A stretch of 5,051 nt of DNA from CAZCFB01 sp964511535 (GTDB taxonomy: Bacteria; Myxococcota_A; Polyangia; GCA-2747355; CAZCFB01): assembly GCA_964511535.1 (NCBI GenBank), contig CAZEFW010000283.1:1-5051 (forward strand), written 5' to 3'. Below the pieces are notes generated by a model. That model ran no database searches. It saw nothing but the letters and a program-made list of their open reading frames with translations, and was not told where the DNA came from. The position numbers and the translations under genes were made by a program. Below, piece by piece: positions 1 through 5,051 of the stretch (position 1 is the stretch's first letter; each line of letters begins with the position of its first letter).

Positions 1-25
1 CTCCTGCGGGATTGTCTCCCGATGA

Positions 26-148
26 AAGGTGTCCACTCAACCGAGACAAGACCACGACTGCATCAACGCCAAGGTGAGCGCCACCGGCAACCGGGTGAGC
101 CTGAACAACGGCTGCGGCGCGAAGTTCGCCGCGACGAGGTGCAAGTGA
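26..148 (+). CDS. 3' end of an unidentified Cys-containing protein (partial or frameshifted)
   Basis: I do not recognise this protein. The frame ends in TGA at 146-148 and its last 30 or so codons look genuinely coding: third positions are nearly all G or C, and the peptide (DCINAKVSATGNRVSLNNG, then CGAKFAATRCK) is varied and has three Cys, as in small secreted or periplasmic proteins. The frame is closed by TGA at 23-25 and has no ATG, so no plausible start is visible. Reading frame 3 (from base 3) is open until about 77 and could join this frame by a one-base shift near 45-58. That would suit a sequencing error or decay at the contig edge. It converges on the next gene, with seven bases between the two stop codons. 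The coding call is moderately supported; the function is unknown. Confidence 0.4.
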   Translation, partial: KVSTQPRQDHDCINAKVSATGNRVSLNNGCGAKFAATRCK

Positions 149-155
149 TCGGCGC

Positions 156-296
156 TCAGTTGCGCAGGATCAGGCCGTGGTGGCCCACGGCGTAGACCTT
201 TCCGGCGTCGTCGCCCCATACCCCCGCAGGGTGCTCGAGGTGATGCCGGAGCGGGTCACGGTGTGGATGGTCCTTGGTACCGGCGAGCACCTTCAT
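156..296 (-). CDS. Short 46-residue ORF ending in a VWG/VYAVG propeller-type repeat
   Basis: The frame starts at ATG 296-294, sharing one base with the methyltransferase stop (TGATG), and ends in TGA at 158-156. A GGAG lies at 309-306, nine bases before the ATG, so coupled translation is plausible. The C-terminal part reads GVWGDDAGKVYAVGHHG, followed by LILRN. It resembles a single unit of the 'VWGss..dvyAVGdnGtilr' repeats found in long secreted or surface beta-propeller-like proteins of myxobacteria. Such proteins normally carry many units, so one unit in 46 residues is far too little for a fold. The first 22 residues are His-rich and match nothing I know, and there is no signal peptide. 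It may be the relic of a larger gene whose body was replaced when the methyltransferase arrived. It could also be a real small protein. Confidence 0.42.
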   Translation of the reverse strand: MKVLAGTKDHPHRDPLRHHLEHPAGVWGDDAGKVYAVGHHGLILRN

Positions 297-2428
297 CAGC
301 CGCGGCTCCGCGCCTTGCCCAGGTGGAGCAACGCCAGCACCTCGGTCATCTCTGCAACCTCCCGGTCGGTCAGGGCCCAGACACTCTGCCAGTCTCGCGC
401 CCGGTGGCCCGGGTCGTCCGGATCATACCGCGGCACACCGAGGTACCTCAGGACATGGGTGCTCTGCTGCACCTGTACGGCGAAGGCACGAACCGCCAGC
501 GTGGCGGGCACCGAGTTGAGCATGGCAGCCAGGTACGCCGCCTCGCCCTCCGACCCGCACGGCACCAGCATCAGCTTGTGGTCCGGGATCACGGGCCGCC
601 CGCCGACGGGGCCCACGGCCGCCGCGGTCAGGCGGGTCGACTGCTCCCGCCACACCACCTTCCAGGGCGACAGGGTGTAGGGCCCCACGTTGAACAGCGA
701 GTAGAACGGCCCGGTCTCCACAGTCGCGCCCCCCTTGCCCCTGCGGGTGAAGTAACGGCGGAAGCCGGCGCGCCCGCGCAGGACGCGCTCGAACCGCTGC
801 AGGTAGGCCCAGGTCAGGGGCAGATCGCGGCTCATGCGCTCGGGGCAGAGGCCGCGCCTGGTCTGCGGGTCCTGGGTCAGCAAGATGCTCAGCGACGGGG
901 TGCCGCCGTCGGGCCCCACGTCCCGGCCGCGCAGCAGCGGGTAGACCAGATCCGGCTCCAGCTCCGCGGTGACCTGCGGCACCTTGCGGCGCGCCCCGCG
1001 GGTGACGTTGCGCACCAGCAGGGTGCCGCCGGGGCTTGCCTCGAGCACCTCGAGCCAGAACACCCCGTTGGCCCAGGTGCAGGCGCCCGCCCGGGCCCGG
1101 TAGGCTGGCTCGTGGCCGCCGCCCACCACGCGCCGCAGGGCGGGCATCAGCCGCCGGGGCGCCGTGAGCCAGGGGCTGGCCGGGTCGGCCCGGTCCACCG
1201 GCTCTGCGTCGAGGTCCAGCCAGCGATCACCGCCGAGCCGGAGCCGGTACGGCACGGGGTAGCGGGTGGTGGTTCCCTTTTGCAGCACGGCCACCGAGGC
1301 GCGGGTGCTGGCCCCGGCGAAGGCCTGGGTCCGGCCCAGATCCTCCACGGACAGCACCCCGAGCGGCGGTCCGTCGGGGCCGAGCTTCAGCTGGCGGAAA
1401 CCGCGGCCCGCGCCGGCGGTCTTCCAGACGGTGCTGCCCAGCACCAGGGCCATGCGGCCGTCCTGGCCAAGGTGCCGACGCGCCACCAGCAGGGTCATCA
1501 GGGTGGCCAGCTCCTTCTTGCCGGCGCCCATGATGGCGTCCATGCCGCCGTGCACGAACAGCCCGGCCTCGCGCCACAGCGCCCGGGTGGCCCGGCGGTA
1601 CCCGGGGGTCAGGCTCTGCCAGCCGACCCAGGGCGGGTTGCCCACCACCAGGTCGAAGCTCCCGAGGCCGCGCGGCGGCGCGAGGATGGAGTCGGCGCAG
1701 TGTATGGGCAGCCGGGGCAGACGCCCTCGCGGCGGCAGGTGCGGTCCCATGGCCGCCAGCAGGCTCACCCGCGCCGCCAGCGTCGACAGCGGCGAGATGT
1801 CGATGCCCGCCACGCTGCTCAGCACCGTGGGCAAGATCTGCTCCGGCGCCATGCCCCCCCGCGCGAGGCCCTGGGCCAGCGCCGCCGCCGCCCGGGTCAC
1901 GAACGCGCCCGCGCCGCACGCCGGGTCCAGCAGCCGCGGGGGCGACGCGCCGGCCGCCAACACCCCGGGCAGGTAGGCGGGCACGCCCAGCTGCTCCAGG
2001 GTCAGGTCCACCAGCCACGCCGGCGTGTAGTACTCGCCCTGGCCGTGGCGCTGCTTCGGGGCGATGAGCGCCTGGTGCAACGCGCCAGGCAGCCCGGCCA
2101 GCGACGGGCCCTGGTCCGGGGCCACCCCGCGCAGGGCAGCGGCGAGATCGGCCCGGGGAAGATCGGACCAGCCGAAGACCTCTGCCTCCGGAGCGAACAG
2201 CTTGCGCCTGGACGACAGCCGGCCCGCCAGCGCGCGCAGCGCCGCCGCAATGAAGGTATGGGTCGCGAACAGGCGCCGGCGCCCGGCTCCGCCCTGTTCG
2301 CCCAGGCTGACCCGCCACCGCGCCAGCGCGTCTGCCCCGGCGCCCTCGTCGAGGCGCCGCTCCAGCGCGGGGATCACCCTGGCGCCCAGATCGCGCAGCC
2401 GCCGCTTCAGCCGGGAGGGGTCGGACAT
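296..2428 (-). CDS. N6-adenine DNA methyltransferase, Eco57I/TaqI-like, no nuclease domain seen
   Basis: The 710-residue product should transfer a methyl group from S-adenosylmethionine to the N6 of adenine in a specific DNA site. Motifs run in the gamma-class order: GEYYTP (131-136, motif X region), LLDPACGAGAF (166-176, motif I, AdoMet binding), GIDIS (208-212, motif II), CADSI (244-248, motif III) and the catalytic NPPW (264-267, motif IV) in FDLVVGNPPW. The C-terminal half looks like a target-recognition domain: LVYPLLRGRDV (494-504), FYSLFNVGPYT (575-585), KVVW (590-593), AAYLAAMLNS (630-639), and a closing VPRYDPDDPGH (665-675) typical of such enzymes. The first 125 residues are helical-looking and show no PD-(D/E)xK nuclease motif, so this looks like a solitary methylase or one subunit of a larger system, not a type IIG enzyme. 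The ATG at 2428 lacks a clear ribosome binding site and lies 18 bp after a strong terminator. The gene looks intact. Confidence 0.93.
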   Translation of the reverse strand: MSDPSRLKRRLRDLGARVIPALERRLDEGAGADALARWRVSLGEQGGAGRRRLFATHTFIAAALRALAGRLSSRRKLFAPEAEVFGWSDLPRADLAAALRGVAPDQGPSLAGLPGALHQALIAPKQRHGQGEYYTPAWLVDLTLEQLGVPAYLPGVLAAGASPPRLLDPACGAGAFVTRAAAALAQGLARGGMAPEQILPTVLSSVAGIDISPLSTLAARVSLLAAMGPHLPPRGRLPRLPIHCADSILAPPRGLGSFDLVVGNPPWVGWQSLTPGYRRATRALWREAGLFVHGGMDAIMGAGKKELATLMTLLVARRHLGQDGRMALVLGSTVWKTAGAGRGFRQLKLGPDGPPLGVLSVEDLGRTQAFAGASTRASVAVLQKGTTTRYPVPYRLRLGGDRWLDLDAEPVDRADPASPWLTAPRRLMPALRRVVGGGHEPAYRARAGACTWANGVFWLEVLEASPGGTLLVRNVTRGARRKVPQVTAELEPDLVYPLLRGRDVGPDGGTPSLSILLTQDPQTRRGLCPERMSRDLPLTWAYLQRFERVLRGRAGFRRYFTRRGKGGATVETGPFYSLFNVGPYTLSPWKVVWREQSTRLTAAAVGPVGGRPVIPDHKLMLVPCGSEGEAAYLAAMLNSVPATLAVRAFAVQVQQSTHVLRYLGVPRYDPDDPGHRARDWQSVWALTDREVAEMTEVLALLHLGKARSRG

Positions 2429-2446
2429 GTCCGTAGCATAGATCAG

Positions 2447-2481
2447 AAAAAACCCGGGCCCGGCAGGACGCCGGGCCCGGG
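2447..2481 (-). terminator. Intrinsic terminator of the lipoprotein gene
   Basis: On the - strand, CCCGGGCCCGGC (2481-2470) pairs with its exact complement GCCGGGCCCGGG (2464-2453) across a five-base loop, and six T follow (2452-2447). This gives a perfect 12-bp, all-GC stem with a U-tract, 23 bp after the lipoprotein stop codon. Direction is clear: the T run is on the - strand side, and the + strand side has no T run. It should end lipoprotein transcription and separate it from the methyltransferase downstream. Confidence 0.93.
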
Positions 2482-2504
2482 GCCAGTGCAGAGGAGAGGG
2501 GCTG

Positions 2505-3362
2505 CTACTTCACCTGGGTGCCCTGCTGCGGCTGGGCCTTGGGCTTGGGCAGCGCCCGGCACACGGGGGGAGCGCACACGGCGGGGCACTTGACGCCCGG
2601 CAGCTTGCACTTCGCGGGCTTGGGGCAGGGGTCGCACTTCATGCCCTTGGGGCACTGTCCCTTCTTGCAGGGCACCACGTTGGCGGGCACGCAGTAGCAA
2701 CCGATCAGGGCGCGCTTGTAGCCGGGCTTGCAAACGGAGTTGCACTTGGCGTTGCAGAAGGCGGTCCATTTGCCCTTGAAGACGTTCTTGCCGTACACGC
2801 CGTGCATGCCGCCGAGGCCGCCCTTGACGCCGTGCCAGCGGCCCTTGAAGAAGCCGTTGCCGTAGTGACCCTTGAGCAGGCCCTTGAACTTGCCGGTCTT
2901 GTCGATGTACTTGCCGAAGAAGATGCCGTGGCCCAGCTTGTTTTTGCCGTAGATGCCCTTGAGGTGGCCGTGCACCTTGCCGTTGGCGGTGACCCACTTG
3001 CCCTTGAACACGCCCAGGGGCTTGCCCTTGGCGATGGGCTTCCACACGCCCTTGAGGTAACCGTGGGGACAGGGAGGCGGCAGCTTCTTGCCGGAGGCGG
3101 GGGGCTTGAGGCCGAGGAACTCGTCGAGGCCCTGCTCCTCCGGGATGTCCATGCCGGCGATGTCGATGTCCAGGTCGTCCAGGTCGGGCAGGCCGAACTG
3201 GGGCAGCTCGTCGCCCATGTCGTATCCGCCGTCCTCCAGCTCCAGGGCCTCCTCGATGCCAGCCACCGAATCTTCCGGCTCCATGCCGCCGCAGGCCAGC
3301 ACGAGCGCCATGGCCGAGATCATGGCCACGATGGGGAGCATCTTGTTGGTCAGGTTTTTCAT
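2505..3362 (-). CDS. Predicted lipoprotein: acidic linker, GxFKGKW repeats, Cys-rich tail
   Basis: I know no named family for this 285-residue protein. The start ATG at 3362-3360 is chosen because AAGGAG lies six bases before it and a clean lipoprotein signal follows: MKNLTNK, a hydrophobic stretch (9-23) and the lipobox VLAC with Cys24. An earlier ATG at 3458 would place 32 charged residues before the signal and is unlikely. The mature protein has three zones. Residues 28-82 are strongly acidic (Asp/Glu-rich). Residues 100-200 are Lys-rich and hold about eight short units of the form GxFKGKW or GxLKGxY, recalling MORN-type beta-hairpin repeats without matching their consensus. Residues 203-268 hold 13 Cys; with Cys98 that makes 14 outside the lipobox, enough for seven disulfides. 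The end is Pro/Gln/Lys-rich. It should be exported and anchored in a membrane. The repeats may bind cell wall or polysaccharide, which is inference only. It is transcribed alone, divergent from the kinase. Confidence 0.88.
   Translation of the reverse strand: MKNLTNKMLPIVAMISAMALVLACGGMEPEDSVAGIEEALELEDGGYDMGDELPQFGLPDLDDLDIDIAGMDIPEEQGLDEFLGLKPPASGKKLPPPCPHGYLKGVWKPIAKGKPLGVFKGKWVTANGKVHGHLKGIYGKNKLGHGIFFGKYIDKTGKFKGLLKGHYGNGFFKGRWHGVKGGLGGMHGVYGKNVFKGKWTAFCNAKCNSVCKPGYKRALIGCYCVPANVVPCKKGQCPKGMKCDPCPKPAKCKLPGVKCPAVCAPPVCRALPKPKAQPQQGTQVK
2763..3065 (-). repeat. Tandem GxFKGKW/GxLKGxY repeat region within the lipoprotein
   Basis: This encodes residues 100-200. Successive units include GYLKGVW, GVFKGKW, GHLKGIY, GIFFGKY, GLLKGHY, GFFKGRW, GMHGVY and NVFKGKW, spaced roughly 8 to 18 residues apart and alternating between Trp and Tyr endings. 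At DNA level the FKG codons recur as cccttgaa on the + strand, but the units differ enough to be old duplications. Alternating hydrophobic and Lys residues with Gly turns suggest a beta-hairpin ladder. Confidence 0.75.
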
Positions 3363-3368
3363 GGTGTT

Positions 3369-3374
3369 CTCCTT
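3369..3374 (-). promoter_or_regulatory. Ribosome binding site deciding the lipoprotein start
   Basis: The - strand reads AAGGAG six bases before ATG 3362-3360. It is the best Shine-Dalgarno match I found in the window and fixes the start at the signal peptide, not at the upstream ATG at 3458. Confidence 0.88.
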
Positions 3375-3422
3375 GGTTGAGGGCTTTTGCCAGTTTCGTC
3401 TGCGTTTCTTGCCCCCGATCAA

Positions 3423-3439
3423 TACAAGGCCCGTGCCAT
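3423..3439 (-). promoter_or_regulatory. Sigma54-like -24/-12 promoter of the lipoprotein gene
   Basis: The - strand reads TGGCACGGGCCTTGTA from 3438 to 3423. Against the published consensus YTGGCACGrNNNTTGCW there are two mismatches: the first base is A, and the C of the -12 GC is T. The GG-to-G spacing is exact. The start point would fall near 3412, giving a leader of about 50 bases. The -12 mismatch is a real weakness, because GC there is normally important. An overlapping sigma70-type reading is also possible: TTGGCT at 3449-3444, a 17-bp spacer and TGTATT at 3426-3421, each four of six to consensus. The sigma54 reading is favoured by its better match and by the palindromes upstream at distances typical of activator sites. 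Confidence 0.5.
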
Positions 3440-3506
3440 GCAGAGCCAACACCGACAAACCATTGAAATGATTGGATTCACGCCAGATCCGGGCGCCCGG
3501 AGCGAT

Positions 3507-3522
3507 GGAAACGTTCGTTTCC
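3507..3522. promoter_or_regulatory. Palindromic operator copy 1 (perfect)
   Basis: GGAAACGTTCGTTTCC is a perfect inverted repeat with seven-base arms and a TT centre. Its centre is about 102 bp upstream of the predicted lipoprotein start point near 3412. The core fits the GAAAC-N4-GTTTC layout reported for some TetR-type regulators such as PsrA, and it also suits an enhancer-binding activator. The protein that binds it cannot be told from the sequence. Confidence 0.72.
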
Positions 3523-3584
3523 GGTTTCAGGGGACAGCAAGGCAGGAGACCAGTCAGGTGCTCGCAATTAAATAGTTTTCATGA

Positions 3585-3606
3585 GACGGAAACGTTCGTT
3601 ACCGTC
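3585..3606. promoter_or_regulatory. Palindromic operator copy 2 (extended arms)
   Basis: The core GGAAACGTTCGTTACC (3588-3603) matches copy 1 in 15 of 16 bases. Flanking GAC and GTC extend the symmetry to ten-base arms with a single mismatched pair. The centres of copies 1 and 2 are 81 bp apart. Confidence 0.72.
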
Positions 3607-3620
3607 CCGGGCGGCCAGAT

Positions 3621-3636
3621 GGAAACGCGCGGTTCC
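3621..3636. promoter_or_regulatory. Palindromic operator copy 3, next to a possible kinase -10 box
   Basis: GGAAACGCGCGGTTCC keeps the left arm exactly and has one change in the right arm and a CG centre. Its centre is 33 bp from copy 2, about three helical turns, so bound proteins could sit on the same face of the DNA. It ends two bases before TAATAT (3638-3643), a weak -10 candidate for the kinase gene whose start codon is 48 bp downstream. A bound protein here could block or recruit polymerase for the kinase. Confidence 0.62.
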
Positions 3637-3683
3637 GTAATATCTTGCGCCCCCGAGGATAGAGGGGACAAACTCGGATCCAC

Positions 3684-5051
<1,368 letters not shown>

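Larger units (their letters stand above)
3363..3683. other. Divergent intergenic regulatory region
   Basis: These 321 bp separate the lipoprotein and kinase start codons and contain no gene I can support; the short frames here lack coding character. It is clearly richer in A and T than the flanking genes, notably at 3457-3480 and 3565-3581. It holds the lipoprotein ribosome site, the sigma54-like promoter, three 16-bp palindromes and, near the kinase, a weak TAATAT (3638-3643) that could be a -10 box. Confidence 0.8.

Noticed and set aside
147..171. Imperfect hairpin (GATC and GCGC arms around TCAGTT) across the two convergent stop codons
   Set aside because: The stem is short and bulged and has no T run on either strand, so I do not call it a bidirectional terminator.
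1227..2318. A 363-codon open frame on the - strand inside the methyltransferase
   Set aside because: It lies in another frame of the same strand, is low-complexity Gly/Ala/Arg/Pro, and has no recognisable motif; it is a high-GC shadow.
263..2593. A 776-codon open frame on the + strand antisense to the whole methyltransferase
   Set aside because: It is composed of Ala, Gly, Arg, Gln, His and Pro with no domain or motif, and it mirrors the high-GC codons of the real gene on the other strand, which carries all the methyltransferase motifs in order.
2802..3380. A 192-codon + strand frame rich in Ala, Val, Leu and Glu opposite the lipoprotein
   Set aside because: It is the complement of Lys/Gly-rich repeat codons. 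The opposite strand has a signal peptide, lipobox, ribosome site and terminator, so that strand is the real gene.
3363..3458. N-terminal extension of the lipoprotein to the ATG at 3458
   Set aside because: It would put 32 residues, including KKRRR, before the signal peptide and would overlap the predicted promoter. The strong ribosome site lies at the internal ATG.
3461..3476. Possible inverted repeat CCATTGAAATGATTGG or integration host factor site between promoter and palindromes
   Set aside because: Only about half of the arm positions pair, and it does not match the IHF consensus at the conserved bases; AT-richness alone explains it.

Overview
The window is high-GC DNA, probably from a Myxococcota-like bacterium or another former deltaproteobacterium. 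The best evidence is the Ser/Thr kinase at the right end. Its catalytic loop reads HRDISPQN, the SPQN form common in myxobacterial kinases, instead of the usual HRDLKPxN. A lipoprotein of unusual design and a sigma54-like promoter fit this placement but do not prove it. The window looks like a short, possibly metagenomic contig: both ends interrupt genes, and the right end is a 44-base C run that is probably a sequencing or assembly artefact.

Layout. (1) 1-148, + strand: the last codons of an unidentified Cys-containing protein. (2) 156-296, - strand: a 46-codon reading frame ending in one 'VWG...VYAVG' repeat, overlapping the stop of the next gene by one base. (3) 296-2428, - strand: a complete 710-residue N6-adenine DNA methyltransferase of the Eco57I/TaqI-like gamma class, with no visible nuclease domain. 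(4) 2447-2481: a textbook intrinsic terminator on the - strand, only 18 bp before the methyltransferase start. (5) 2505-3362, - strand: a predicted lipoprotein with an acidic linker, Lys/Gly/aromatic repeats and a Cys-rich tail. (6) 3363-3683: a 321-bp divergent regulatory region with a sigma54-like promoter for the lipoprotein and three copies of a 16-bp palindrome. (7) 3684 to the end, + strand: a membrane-anchored Ser/Thr protein kinase, cut off after its transmembrane helix.

How the parts may work together. The lipoprotein and kinase genes diverge from one intergenic region with three matching palindromes. The palindromes lie about 100, 183 and 216 bp upstream of the predicted lipoprotein start point. 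The nearest is 48 bp from the kinase start codon. One regulator could therefore control both genes, as an activator at a distance for one and a repressor or activator close to the other. The methyltransferase seems insulated from the lipoprotein by the terminator and no partner restriction enzyme is visible, so its role (solitary methylation or part of a larger defence locus) cannot be settled here.
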